A stretch of DNA of 64,000 nt from contig NZ_KZ454939.1 of the NCBI RefSeq assembly GCF_002797355.1, positions 777,828 through 841,827 of the forward strand, read 5' to 3'. Below the pieces are notes generated by a model. The model saw only the letters and a program-made list of their open reading frames with translations. It was not told the DNA's origin and ran no database searches. A program made the translations under genes and the position numbers. Every line of letters begins with the position of its first letter. Position 1 is the stretch's first letter. Shown here in pieces: positions 55,022 to 63,751 of the stretch. The stretch comes from Bacillus xiapuensis. Its GTDB lineage: Bacteria; Bacillota; Bacilli; Bacillales; Domibacillaceae.

Positions 55022-55537
55022 TTACCCCTTCCCAAGCTGAAAGGTATCATGGACGGACCATGAACCGTTTTCTAATTGATAAAGCAAATGAAACCGGTTT
55101 ACTTGCTCTTCTTGATTGACGGCCAGCATATTCAGTGAGTTGTAGACGTCGGCATGCTCGGCGTTTGAGAGCCCTTGGGCTATTGTTACATGCGGGACAT
55201 AAGTATATTGTGCCGGTCCGCCGATCATCTCCTCATGGTGAAGATCTTCATGGAGCGCGGTCAGCTCTTTATTTGGCTCAACTTTAAAGTAAATGACATT
55301 ATTTAATGGCTGAAAGGACTTAACTTTGCTGATATGGTATGAGAACGGCTGATGCTTTTGAGATACAGCTTTAAGCTGGCTGACTAATTTCTCTAAATCG
55401 CTTTCATCTGCTTCGAAAGGCCCCTTTAATGTTAGATGCGGCGGAATTAGTGAATAATGAGGATCATATCGTTTGCGATATGAGTTCGCTGTATCTTGAA
55501 GCTTTTTCGATGGAAAAATCACAACGCCAAATTTCAT
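55022..55537 (-). CDS. yjcG: YjcG, 2H phosphoesterase (2'-5' RNA ligase-like)
   Basis: A 171-residue protein carrying both H-x-T/S-x motifs of the 2H family: P-P-H-L-T-L-K-G (about residue 34) and P-H-V-T-I-A-Q (about 115). B. subtilis YjcG has a solved 2H fold; its substrate is unknown. Lies 8 nt before yjcF, in the same operon. Confidence 0.92.
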   Translation of the reverse strand: MKFGVVIFPSKKLQDTANSYRKRYDPHYSLIPPHLTLKGPFEADESDLEKLVSQLKAVSQKHQPFSYHISKVKSFQPLNNVIYFKVEPNKELTALHEDLHHEEMIGGPAQYTYVPHVTIAQGLSNAEHADVYNSLNMLAVNQEEQVNRFHLLYQLENGSWSVHDTFQLGKG

Positions 55538-55625
55538 GGCACTTCACACTCCTCCTAGTAAAAAATCAGAACTGCTTTTTTTGTTATTATAACAAATTTT
55601 CAGATAATCACATAGAATGCCGCTT

Positions 55626-56351
55626 TTATTCAAACATATGCAGCAAGGCCCGTTTTAAATCCGGCTGCCAGTATTTCCATGTATGGATGCCGTCAAATTC
55701 ATCATAAAATGAATCGAAGCCCTTCTCTTTGCATAACTCACGGAGCTTTCGGTTAGGTGTTAAGAAATCAGCTATTTCCCCGTTAGTCATTTTAACTTTA
55801 GTTTCCCCTTGTCCAATGACGTGATACAAGCTGATTTGCTTATATTCTTCCGCCTCGCGGACAGCGGCGAGCACCTTGTCATCGACGTAAGGCGAGTGCA
55901 TGATGACCTTACCGAATGTATGCGGATATCGAAGAGCGGCCATCAACGAAACCGTTGCCGCCAGTGAATCGCCGGCGAGTGCTCTTCCGGAGCCCACAGG
56001 GTGAATGGGGTATTTTTCATCAAGAAACGGGACGAGTTCATGAGCTAAAAAACGAATATAGGCTGCCTGCTGCTCGCCATCGGGATGGTATTTTCTCCGT
56101 CTGTCTTGGACATTCGCATAGGGAACCCCAACGATAATCAATGGTTCGATTTCTTCGCTGGCCAGCAGCTCATCAGCGATTCTCGGAATTCTTCCCAATT
56201 GGAAATAATCCTTCCCATCCTGCGCGATCAGCAGGGAATACTTATACAAAGGAGAAAAGTTAGCCGGCAAATAAATGAATAATTCGATATCTTCTCCAAG
56301 CTCTTTCGAATAAATTTTTTCATCTTGTATAGTGCCGCGTTTGATCGTCAT
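55626..56351 (-). CDS. yjcH: YjcH, esterase-family protein
   Basis: A 241-residue alpha/beta hydrolase of the putative-esterase (esterase D-like) family. The nucleophile Ser lies in A-L-A-G-D-S-L-A-A-T-V-S (about residue 120), and the C-terminal F-D-G-I-H-T-W-K-Y-W supplies the His. ATG 56351 follows CTGGAGGTA; the longer frame upstream is not coding. First gene of the yjcHGF unit. Confidence 0.9.
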   Translation of the reverse strand: MTIKRGTIQDEKIYSKELGEDIELFIYLPANFSPLYKYSLLIAQDGKDYFQLGRIPRIADELLASEEIEPLIIVGVPYANVQDRRRKYHPDGEQQAAYIRFLAHELVPFLDEKYPIHPVGSGRALAGDSLAATVSLMAALRYPHTFGKVIMHSPYVDDKVLAAVREAEEYKQISLYHVIGQGETKVKMTNGEIADFLTPNRKLRELCKEKGFDSFYDEFDGIHTWKYWQPDLKRALLHMFE

Positions 56352-56475
56352 CTTCGTACCTCCAGTAACTTGTATTTCACATTTCATACATTTTAGCATA
56401 AAATCAAAAAAGTTGAATTTTTTACGAAAAAATTGGAAGATATTTGGTATACTGATCGAGGAGGGAGAGGAAATC

Positions 56476-57030
56476 ATGAAGAACAGAGTACATTCACAAG
56501 AGGTCACGAAAGCGGCCAAGCAGCGATTGCTTGAGCGAGGGGTAACGGTTGAAAGCATTGCGGAGATCGTTTATGCGATGCAGCATCCTTTCACCCCTGA
56601 ACTTACGATGCTTGAATGCATGGAAAGTGTGGAGAAAGTGATCACGAAAAGAGAGATTCAGCATGCCATTCTCGTCGGTGTAGAATTGGACGTGCTGGCG
56701 GAGCAAAATAAATTGTCCGAACCGCTGCAAACGATTGTGGCGACGGATGAGAACCTGTTTGGCGTTGATGAAACGATCGCGCTCGGTGCGGCGCTCGGTT
56801 ACGGCAGCATCGCCGTGACGACGTACGGGTTTTTAGATAAGAATAAAGAGGGGATCATCAGCAAGCTTGACACGAAAGCCGGAGGGCAAGTACATACCTT
56901 TTTAGATGATATTGTCGGAGCGATCGCTGCGAGTGCTTCCTCACGAATTGCCCACCGCATTCGTGATTTTGAAGATAAAGCATCTGAAGAAATAATGCTT
57001 GATAAAGAGGAAGAAGAATTAATCGGCTAA
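56476..57030 (+). CDS. pgpA: Phosphatidylglycerophosphatase A family protein (YutG)
   Basis: A 184-residue protein of the PgpA family, soluble type found in Bacillus as YutG. Visible features are M-Q-H-P-F-T-P-E-L-T-M near residue 35, D-E-T-I-A-L-G-A-A-L-G-Y-G-S-I-A-V-T-T-Y-G and H-T-F-L-D-D-I-V-G-A-I-A-A-S-A-S-S-R-I-A-H. It may dephosphorylate phosphatidylglycerophosphate, supplying the substrate for the cardiolipin synthase above. ATG 56476 is behind GAGGGAGAGG. Confidence 0.87.
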   Translation: MKNRVHSQEVTKAAKQRLLERGVTVESIAEIVYAMQHPFTPELTMLECMESVEKVITKREIQHAILVGVELDVLAEQNKLSEPLQTIVATDENLFGVDETIALGAALGYGSIAVTTYGFLDKNKEGIISKLDTKAGGQVHTFLDDIVGAIAASASSRIAHRIRDFEDKASEEIMLDKEEEELIG

Positions 57031-57092
57031 GGTCTTTTCTTGAAGGAAAGGGCTGGTTTTGGAAAACGAATCTAATTTAAAGGTAGAGAAGA

Positions 57093-57911
57093 ATGACTAA
57101 TTTAATTACAGCCCAAGAAGCGAGCGTTACCCGCGGAAAAAAGACGGTTTTAACCAATATTCATGCGAGAATCGAGAAAGGAATGGCAGCAGCCGTAGTG
57201 GGGGAAAATGGATCTGGAAAAAGCTCCATGATCAAGCTGCTCTCGGGTGCATACGAGCCGCAAACCGGAAAGGTGACAAGGCTGTTTGCCTCGTATGCCT
57301 ATGTACCCGAACACTTCCCCGAGCATCTGCCATTTACCGTAGCCCAATATTTTCAGCTGATGGCGGACATGGGGGGAAGCCCCCATTCGGCAGCTATTGA
57401 TCATTATGTGGCTTTGTTCGGTTTAGAGCCCTTTCTTCAAACACCTCTTAAGAAATGCTCTAAAGGAACAAAACAAAAAGCCGGATTGATTCAAGCATTG
57501 CTGAAAGATGCGGATGTTCTTTTTTTGGATGAACCGTTCACGGGACTGGATGAAATCACTTGCAACAAGGCTATGGAGATACTGCTCGCTTTGCGGGGGG
57601 AGAAAACGCTGATTTTCACTTTGCATGATGAAGAGCTTGTCCAAAAGCTGGCAACGCACATAATGAAAATGAAAAACGGACGCTTGCATGGCTTTGCGGC
57701 TGCTCACTCAGCGCGTCGTTATGTGAAAATCTGCTGTGAAATGAAACAAGCTGTATCGCAAGCCATCAAGAAAAAAGCGCATCTCCTCCGCAAAACCCCC
57801 GGTCCCAAAATTGAGCTGTTTGCCGATGAAGCCGACTCGGATATGATTTTAGCCGATTTAATCAAAAGTGGGGGCCATATAACGGAAGTGAAGATCGGAG
57901 AAGAATTATGA
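57093..57911 (+). CDS. ABC transporter ATP-binding protein
   Basis: A 272-residue ATPase with Walker A G-E-N-G-S-G-K-S-S (about 34-42), a divergent signature K-K-C-S-K-G-T-K-Q-K, and Walker B V-L-F-L-D-E-P-F-T-G-L-D. The C-terminal 70 residues resemble an added regulatory part. The type is that of drug or bacteriocin exporters (CcmA-like). It overlaps the permease gene by four bases. Confidence 0.9.
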   Translation: MTNLITAQEASVTRGKKTVLTNIHARIEKGMAAAVVGENGSGKSSMIKLLSGAYEPQTGKVTRLFASYAYVPEHFPEHLPFTVAQYFQLMADMGGSPHSAAIDHYVALFGLEPFLQTPLKKCSKGTKQKAGLIQALLKDADVLFLDEPFTGLDEITCNKAMEILLALRGEKTLIFTLHDEELVQKLATHIMKMKNGRLHGFAAAHSARRYVKICCEMKQAVSQAIKKKAHLLRKTPGPKIELFADEADSDMILADLIKSGGHITEVKIGEEL

Positions 57912-58585
57912 AGGCTTTGATTAAGTATCAAATTCTCTCATTCTTCTATTCTCTTCAATGGATCGCACCGCTTGCGCTTTATGTATGCTGGCTGTTCAGC
58001 CAATATTATTATCAGGGAATGCCGATACAGGATCATTTTTCCATTTCATCCCTATTCTTATTCCCGTTTATAGTATGGGTGTCGATGAAACTGGGTTCTC
58101 AAGAAACAGAGAGCGAAAAATTAATATTGCTTTCCTATTCACCAAGAAAGACAGCCTTTTTCATCGGGAAAATCATCGTTCTTTGGTTCATCGGGGCTGG
58201 ATTTATGGTTTTTTCAATAGCGGTGCCTTTCATTCTTGGGGGATTTTCTGAACCGCTGTCCCTTCACCACATCCTTACTTTTCTATATCGTCATCTTGCC
58301 TTTATTGGGTTTGGCATCTGGATAGGAGGCTTGTTCAGTATCACGCGCTTGGCCGGCAAAAAATACTCTTGGCTGGCAGCGGCGCTTTTTACCTCTTCAG
58401 CAATAGTCGGTGAGAAATTATTCGAAGTGCTGCCGTGGTATTTAAAAGGGCTTGCCTTCGTTTTGCCGCCGGTTTCAGCCGTAGAAGAAGGAGTGCAAGA
58501 AAGCTGGCGGGTTCTGCTTTATATTATGATGTCTCACCTTCTGCTTTTTGTTCTTTTCCAGAAGAAAGAACGATCAGGGGAGTGA
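57908..58585 (+). CDS. ABC transporter permease
   Basis: A 225-residue protein with six hydrophobic segments, starting M-K-A-L-I-K-Y-Q-I-L-S-F-F-Y-S-L-Q-W-I-A. It shows no recognisable extracellular loop domain. Its ATG lies in the end of the ATPase gene (ATGA), so the two form an exporter. Substrate unknown; the family is only weakly conserved. Confidence 0.82.
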   Translation: MKALIKYQILSFFYSLQWIAPLALYVCWLFSQYYYQGMPIQDHFSISSLFLFPFIVWVSMKLGSQETESEKLILLSYSPRKTAFFIGKIIVLWFIGAGFMVFSIAVPFILGGFSEPLSLHHILTFLYRHLAFIGFGIWIGGLFSITRLAGKKYSWLAAALFTSSAIVGEKLFEVLPWYLKGLAFVLPPVSAVEEGVQESWRVLLYIMMSHLLLFVLFQKKERSGE

Positions 58586-58673
58586 CGCCGGAGAGAAAAG
58601 GCTTGACAGTCTGAATTTTCTTGCAGGCTATGGTATATTAAAAGGAGATTTAAGGTCATCAGGAGGGAGACAG

Positions 58674-60341
58674 ATGAGCAGGTGGAACGCATGGGCGAGA
58701 TTGCCGGAAATAATTACCGTATTTATGAAGTATGGCTTCTCGGGATATTTAAAGGATCTGGGCCTGACTGAAAAGATCCCTTTTCATAAGCGGCAGGAGG
58801 CGGCGGAAGAAGGAAAGAAGCATGTAAAAGGAGAGGAGCTGTGCGCGGCATTTGAAGAACTGGGCCCCACTTTTATGAAGCTTGGGCAGTTTTTAAGCAC
58901 GCGCTCGGATATTCTTTCACCCGAGTGGACGATCCCGCTGTCAAGATTGCAAAGTAACGCGCCGGCGGTACCATTTCAAGATATTCAAGAAATCATTGAA
59001 TTTGAGTCCGGCAGCTCGCTTTCCGATTTATTCTGGCAATTTGACGAAACGCCGATCGGTACGGCTTCATTAGGTCAGGTTCATCGGGCAGTTCTGCATT
59101 CGGGAGAAGCGGTTGCTGTGAAAGTACGCCGTCCAGCGATTGAAGAGCTTATTCATGAAGACATTCAAGTTCTGCGCCATTTAGCTTCCATAGCCGAGAA
59201 GAATTCCGCTCTGGCGCGGCAGTTTAGTGTGAAAGAAACCATAGCGGACTTTGCTGAGTCATTAGTAAAGGAGATGGACTATCGGCTTGAAGCCGCCGAA
59301 GCCTTAAGCGTCAAAGAACAAATCGATAATGACTGGATCTATGTTCCTAAGGTTTATCCTGATTATACAACGGAACGGGTTTTAGTTATGGAATACATTG
59401 AAGGACAGAAGCTGACCCCGGATGTGATCAGCCAAATAAGCGAGAACAGAAGAAAGAAGCTTGCAAAGGAGCTGGCGGAATCCGTTCTTGCTCAAGTATA
59501 TGTGAAAGGCGTCTTTCACGCCGATCCCCATCCGGGCAATGTCATGCTTTTAGAAGATCACAGCCTCGCATTTATAGACTTTGGCAATACCGGCCGTCTG
59601 GCGAGCGATATGAGAGAACTGTTAGCCGATTGCTTATTTTCAGTGAATGACCGCGATGCTGCTTCTCTTTCTATCATCATTCAATCACTCGGCGCCAGCC
59701 GCGAAACAGACGGCAAAGCCCTCAGACGCGATCTTGATTCGTGGATGAATACATACCTTGACCGAGAGCTTCAAGATGTGAAGATGGGAACAATGTTTCA
59801 GCAGCTCTTCGCCATTGCGGCTGTTCATGGTATCCGCGTGCCGCAGGAATTTATAAAGGTCGGACAAGCTTTTTTGAAAGTGGAGCAAACCGTCTCCGCG
59901 CTCGATCCATCTATTCGCTTCAGCCGTCTCTTGAAAGACACCGGACGTCAGCTCATGTTTGAAAAGCTCCACCCTAAGCATCAGCTTCGCGAAAAGCGTC
60001 AGTTGCTCCGCCAGCTTTCTTTAGCCGTCCACAAGCTTCCCAATGTGATAAATGAAACAATACAGCAATGGGAAGGCGGCAAGCCAAACATCCAGATTAG
60101 CGTCAAACCGGATGATGGCATGATGAAGCGCATCGAACGCATCGCCCATATGCTCGTATTCAGCATTATGATGCTCGCCTTCAGCATCATCATTGCCGGC
60201 GTGATTATCGGCATCAAAATCAGCGGCGACAACACGGCATTATCTAACAGCTCCTCGTTCCAAATCGCCATCGTGAACGCCGTCACCATCACGATCCTGT
60301 TTCTAACCACCATCTTCATGATGTGGCGAAAAAATAAATAA
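58674..60341 (+). CDS. AarF/ABC1/UbiB-family kinase-like protein
   Basis: A 555-residue protein with the family motifs. K-x-G-Q is in F-M-K-L-G-Q-F-L-S-T-R-S-D-I-L, and the Ala/Gly-loop in P-I-G-T-A-S-L-G-Q-V-H-R-A. E-M-D-Y-R-L-E-A, H-A-D-P-H-P-G-N-V-M-L and F-I-D-F-G-N-T-G-R-L also appear. Two C-terminal membrane helices span about 498-551. Homologues are atypical ATPases tied to isoprenoid quinone biosynthesis. ATG 58674 follows AGGAGGGAGA; the upstream open frame overlaps the permease gene and is not coding. Confidence 0.92.
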   Translation: MSRWNAWARLPEIITVFMKYGFSGYLKDLGLTEKIPFHKRQEAAEEGKKHVKGEELCAAFEELGPTFMKLGQFLSTRSDILSPEWTIPLSRLQSNAPAVPFQDIQEIIEFESGSSLSDLFWQFDETPIGTASLGQVHRAVLHSGEAVAVKVRRPAIEELIHEDIQVLRHLASIAEKNSALARQFSVKETIADFAESLVKEMDYRLEAAEALSVKEQIDNDWIYVPKVYPDYTTERVLVMEYIEGQKLTPDVISQISENRRKKLAKELAESVLAQVYVKGVFHADPHPGNVMLLEDHSLAFIDFGNTGRLASDMRELLADCLFSVNDRDAASLSIIIQSLGASRETDGKALRRDLDSWMNTYLDRELQDVKMGTMFQQLFAIAAVHGIRVPQEFIKVGQAFLKVEQTVSALDPSIRFSRLLKDTGRQLMFEKLHPKHQLREKRQLLRQLSLAVHKLPNVINETIQQWEGGKPNIQISVKPDDGMMKRIERIAHMLVFSIMMLAFSIIIAGVIIGIKISGDNTALSNSSSFQIAIVNAVTITILFLTTIFMMWRKNK

Positions 60342-60404
60342 AAGACGAAAAATTTTATTGACAACTGACAAATATATTCGTAGAATAGTAAATGTCAGTT
60401 GAAC

Positions 60405-60477
60405 GATTCCGTAGCTCAGCTGGGAGAGCGCCACCTTGACAGGGTGGAGGTCGCTGGTTCGAACCCAGTCGGAATCA
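60405..60477 (+). tRNA. tRNA-Val (anticodon GAC)
   Basis: Acceptor GATTCCG pairs with CGGAATC. D-arm TAGCTCAGCTGGGAGAGC, anticodon stem CCACC/GGTGG with loop TTGACAG (anticodon GAC at 60438-60440), variable loop AGGTC and T-arm CTGGTTCGAACCCAG. Discriminator A; the following bases are TTG, so CCA is not encoded. Confidence 0.97.
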
Positions 60478-60494
60478 TTGGGTGCCAAACCCTT

Positions 60495-60560
60495 GAAAAC
60501 CCTTCTGGAACAGGGGTTTTCTTACAGAACATCACTTTTTAAGTGGTGTTCTTTTTATTT
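60495..60560 (+). terminator. Terminators after tRNA-Val
   Basis: Two hairpins in tandem: GAAAACCCTT/CAGGGGTTTTC at 60495-60521, and AACATCACTT/AAGTGGTGTT at 60527-60550 followed by CTTTTTATT. The next 260 bases up to the DUF2200 gene hold no other gene; a TATAAT-like box occurs near 60760. Confidence 0.8.
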
Positions 60561-60822
60561 TACGCGACAATAAATTGAAGGCAAAGGGCAGCAGGATGCA
60601 GTTTTTCTTCGTCGGAATATTCGCTTGAATTGACATTGTAAATGTTCATGGGCAAACGGTATGATGCATTTTCCGGTTTTCACTGCAACGGACTTTACAC
60701 TTTTAGCTGCATTTGTCGCCCGCTTTATTTGAAGAAACAGGTATGATAGCCTTACTTATATAATAGGGATTATTTATTCAATGAGTTTGCCGTTTAATGA
60801 AATGATGAAGGGAGGATGTATC

Positions 60823-61173
60823 ATGGCCAAACATAAGATCTATACAATGAGTGTTGCAAGTGTCTATCCCCATTATGTGACGAAGGCGGAGAAAAAAGGA
60901 CGTACGAAAGCAGAAGTCGATGAAATCATTCGTTGGCTGACAGGGTATAGCCAGGAAGAGTTAGAATCGCAACTGGAGAAACCGACAGACTTTGAAACCT
61001 TCTTTGCGGAAGCTCCCCAGCTGAATCCTTCACGGACTTTGATTAAAGGAGTGGTCTGCGGTGTCCGAGTGGAAGACATTGAAGAACCCACTATGCGGGA
61101 AATTCGCTATTTGGATAAGCTGATCGATGAGTTAGCAAAGGGAAAAGCGATGGAGAAGATTTTGCGGAAATAA
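60823..61173 (+). CDS. DUF2200 family protein
   Basis: A 116-residue soluble protein with the DUF2200 pattern: [28 protein letters not shown] and [17 protein letters not shown] 60823 follows GGGAGG. Function unknown; the family is scattered over many bacteria, often in accessory regions. It does not belong to the B. subtilis-like core order. Confidence 0.85.
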   Translation: MAKHKIYTMSVASVYPHYVTKAEKKGRTKAEVDEIIRWLTGYSQEELESQLEKPTDFETFFAEAPQLNPSRTLIKGVVCGVRVEDIEEPTMREIRYLDKLIDELAKGKAMEKILRK

Positions 61174-61241
61174 TCATTAAAAGCCGTTACCCCAAATAGT
61201 AGTCTTAAATGACCGGGCGGATTATGGAAGAAAGGATTTTG

Positions 61242-61273
61242 AAACTTGCTTGAAAGCAGCAAGTTTTTTTTTA
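61242..61273 (+). terminator. Terminator of the DUF2200 gene
   Basis: AACTTGCT pairs with AGCAAGTT around TGAAAGC, followed by nine T residues. Confidence 0.85.
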
Positions 61274-61339
61274 CTTCACAAAAAGTGATGATGAATCGTT
61301 GACTATGCTAAAAGTATAACAATAAAGCCGTTTTGGGGT

Positions 61340-61873
61340 CTATTTGTTTTTAATCCGGCGCTGGAACGACAGAGTCGCCATAAATACAGTTACTCCCCAC
61401 AAGAATAACCCGCCGTATGTTACCGCGTACACCCAAAGGGCCAGCCCTTCGGTGTATCCTTTTGGAAGCACGCCCAAAAACTGAAGAGCTGTCAAGAAGC
61501 TGACTAGAACGGTTAACAATCCGACGGACCATCCTGATAGGATTAATAACCGCTTTGGCAGCCTCTCCCCCCAAGAAGTCACGAGAGCTAAAGCAAATAA
61601 AGATGCCAGTATCGCTAAGACAGCTGTGAAGTCTATTCCGATGGTATATAACGCATATAAAAAAGCAGAACCTTCCTTCAATGCATCACCAAACTCTGCT
61701 ACACCTTGCACAGCTTGTTTTGTTGTAAGTCCTGCCGTTGACCCCCATGCCCAAAGAGATTTCAAAATGGCATACGGCAATAGAGCAAGGGCTGCAGCAT
61801 AGCCCCATCCTTTAGTCCAATAAATTTTATCAGCTATTTCTGGCCTCATACGTTTTTCATATTTTAAGCCCAA
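61340..61873 (-). CDS. Hypothetical membrane protein
   Basis: A 177-residue protein with four hydrophobic segments (about 25-45, 73-98, 108-130, 143-166) and a basic C-terminus F-Q-R-R-I-K-N-K. The conserved-looking N-terminus is D-K-I-Y-W-T-K-G-W-G-Y-A. GAGAGGGAGAA precedes the start. I do not recognise a named family. It diverges from the gene-poor stretch that follows. Confidence 0.7.
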   Translation of the reverse strand: MGLKYEKRMRPEIADKIYWTKGWGYAAALALLPYAILKSLWAWGSTAGLTTKQAVQGVAEFGDALKEGSAFLYALYTIGIDFTAVLAILASLFALALVTSWGERLPKRLLILSGWSVGLLTVLVSFLTALQFLGVLPKGYTEGLALWVYAVTYGGLFLWGVTVFMATLSFQRRIKNK

Positions 61874-62394
61874 AAGACATTCTCCCTCTCTTTTAAGAAA
61901 TGAAGCCTATTCGCTTTAAAGACTACATAGCAATATAAGTTTTTAAAAAACTGTAAATAGGTCCTTTCCCTTTTTACTCTTTAAGTGAATCATATAACAG
62001 ATGCTTTCCGCTTGAGTTTGGCTGCACTATGTATTTGTAGCCAATTCAGCTATGATGACTGCTTCTGACGATGAATTATATTTTCAAGGTTGTCTCTATA
62101 AATTCCTTCTTTTTTTACAACGTTCTTATTTTTGTCTCTTCATCATGGTTAGTGATTTACACAGAACTCTGGCAATAAGATAGTTAAACTGCTGCCTGTT
62201 CAAACTCTTTCCTTCTTCACCTCACCTTACAGACTGTCCAGTAGTTGGAAAAGAAGCGGTCAATAGCTTCCCTTGACGATTTTATATCCGAATGCTCGTT
62301 ATTTTAGTTTCCTATTTCTGTGATTCATCCCTTCTGTTCTGCCATTCATGACTTCTTAAAAGGTGGGATCGTGCGTTCTTTAATCCTCCTGGTC
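61874..62394. other. Gene-poor, apparently decayed stretch
   Basis: More than 500 bases without an intact gene. On the minus strand near 62255-62349 there is a transposase relic (separate entry). Elsewhere the sequence is AT-rich, with frequent stops in all frames and no RNA or terminator that I recognise. Confidence 0.5.
62255..62349 (-). pseudogene. Relic of an ISL3-type transposase C-terminus
   Basis: From 62349 leftwards one frame reads M-N-G-R-T-E-G-M-N-H-R-N-R-K-L-K, stop, R-A-F-G-Y-K-I-V. This resembles the conserved N-G-x-x-E-G-x-N-N-K-I-K-x-L-K-R-x-x-Y-G-Y segment at the end of ISL3-family transposases. The internal stop and the lack of flanking frame show that it is inactive. Confidence 0.45.
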
Positions 62395-62537
62395 GTCGTT
62401 GATCCCGCATGCAGGATGCCATAAAACTCCCTCATCAAAAATCAAGTGCATGCCCGATTCGTTCAGGACTGCGCGATGCAAACTGAGTGTTGTGATGTAG
62501 CCTTTGTTTTTCTTTCAAACAGCAGAGGATGAAAGCC
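62395..62537 (-). repeat. Dispersed structured repeat, copy 6
   Basis: Reverse copy. On the minus strand: CTTTCATCCTCTGCTGTTTG, AAAGAAAAACAAAGGCT, TTGCATCGCGCAGTCC and GAACGAATCGGGCATGCACT. It lies just past the 3' end of the TetR gene. Confidence 0.68.
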
Positions 62538-62558
62538 ACTGCTGTTTGAAGGGGAAGT

Positions 62559-63425
62559 TTATAAGGAAATTCCGTAAAAATCAGCAATTTCACGGCGGTG
62601 TTTGTCAAAATCGGGAGTATCTTTAAGGTTGGACAGCATGCCTTGGATAACGGGAAGGCGCGGCTGGGCTTTGGCGGCTTCTTCCATCATTACATCGAGA
62701 GAGATGTCGAGCGCCTCTTTGTCGGGCATCGTTTGCACGTCCTTTTTCATTTCCTTTAGAATCTTTATGACTTTACGGCTGTCTTTCATAAATAACTGCT
62801 TGGTTTTATGTTCTAATTCAGCGGCTTTTTCTTTTGAAAGAAGGGGCTGATCATCTAAGCAACCAGCCGCCATACTATCCATTCTTCTCATAATAAATTG
62901 AGCGACTTCGTCAAAGGAGAAGCATTCCTGATCGGCCAGAATCACTTGGATATAGGAATGGAGGATGCCTTCGAGAATCAGCGACAGATCCCAGATAAAC
63001 GGCAAGCTTTTCCGTCCGTAGCAAGCGAGCAGTCCATTGCGGTAAAATACGTGAGATTCTCTGCGCATTCGCAAAAGCAATTCCTTCACATCATCATTTA
63101 ACGGGAGTGTCTGTTCTCTTGCTTGGGTAATGATAAACTCCTTGTGTTCGCACAATGATTCAAGCAATACGGTTAGCTGCCGGGTGAATTTCTCCCGCGG
63201 CGGTAATGTTTGCTTTTCTACTTCATTTAGACGCGATTGAATAATCTCAAAGTAATATTGCAGTACGGCATAGAGCAGGGCTTCTTTCGATTTAAAATGC
63301 AAATAGAAGGCTCCTTTGGATATTCCGCTTTCATCGGCGATTTCCTGAATGGACGTTGCTGCAAATCCTTTGATGGCAAACAGCCGAATGGCAGCTCCAA
63401 TAACTGTAATTTCTTTTTCTGTCAT
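62559..63425 (-). CDS. TetR-family regulator next to swrC (YerO-like)
   Basis: A 288-residue regulator starting at ATG 63425 behind AAAGGAG. The TetR helix-turn-helix occupies residues 5-50: A-I-R-L-F-A-I-K-G-F-A-A-T-S-I-Q-E-I-A-D, then G-I-S-K-G-A-F-Y-L-H-F. It is longer than typical TetR proteins (about 200), with a C-terminal extension of some 80 residues rich in Lys and Asp. It is divergent from an RND pump, the arrangement of B. subtilis yerO-swrC, and likely represses it through the palindrome at 63668-63681. The frame continues upstream of 63425 through the repeat and is not coding there. Confidence 0.9.
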   Translation of the reverse strand: MTEKEITVIGAAIRLFAIKGFAATSIQEIADESGISKGAFYLHFKSKEALLYAVLQYYFEIIQSRLNEVEKQTLPPREKFTRQLTVLLESLCEHKEFIITQAREQTLPLNDDVKELLLRMRRESHVFYRNGLLACYGRKSLPFIWDLSLILEGILHSYIQVILADQECFSFDEVAQFIMRRMDSMAAGCLDDQPLLSKEKAAELEHKTKQLFMKDSRKVIKILKEMKKDVQTMPDKEALDISLDVMMEEAAKAQPRLPVIQGMLSNLKDTPDFDKHRREIADFYGISL

Positions 63426-63451
63426 CGTATTTACTCCTTTATTAGAGGTAA

Positions 63452-63593
63452 GACTCCCCATTAAGAATGAAAAGTCTAAAGGGCTGATCCCAAAATCTAC
63501 ATGCCTGCTGGTTCGTTCGGCCTGCAAGATGCAGGGGGGAAAGGTGCTGCAACAGTAACCCTTGTTCTGCTTTTCAACAGCGGGGAAGAAAAA
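63452..63593 (-). repeat. Dispersed structured repeat, copy 7
   Basis: Reverse copy. On the minus strand: TTCTTCCCCGCTGTTG, AAAAGCAGAACAAGGGTTA, CCCTGCATCTTGCAGG, CCGAACGAACCAGCAGGCATG, then AGCCCTTTAGACTTTTCATTC and TTAATGGGGAGTC. It stands between the TetR gene and the swrC promoter. Confidence 0.7.
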
Positions 63594-63657
63594 AGCATTG
63601 TTGTAAGATTCCCTATAGGGTAGCTGGAAGAGCGTGCAGACTTCCATTATAAAAAAA

Positions 63658-63687
63658 TTGACGAATGACTGACTGGTCAGTTATATT
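63658..63687 (+). promoter_or_regulatory. swrC promoter with TetR-type operator
   Basis: TTGACG (63658-63663) and TATATT (63682-63687) are 18 nt apart. Between them lies the inverted repeat ACTGAC-TG-GTCAGT (63668-63681). An operator between -35 and -10 would block polymerase, consistent with repression by the divergent TetR protein. Confidence 0.75.
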
Positions 63688-63751
63688 TAAACAGTCACAT
63701 TATAAGCGGAAGAAAAATGTAAGTCAACGAGACGAAAGAAGGAGAATACAT

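Noticed and set aside
60405-60822. tRNA-Val as an integration site for a mobile island
   Set aside because: No integrase, no direct repeat of the tRNA 3' end and no phage genes were seen downstream.
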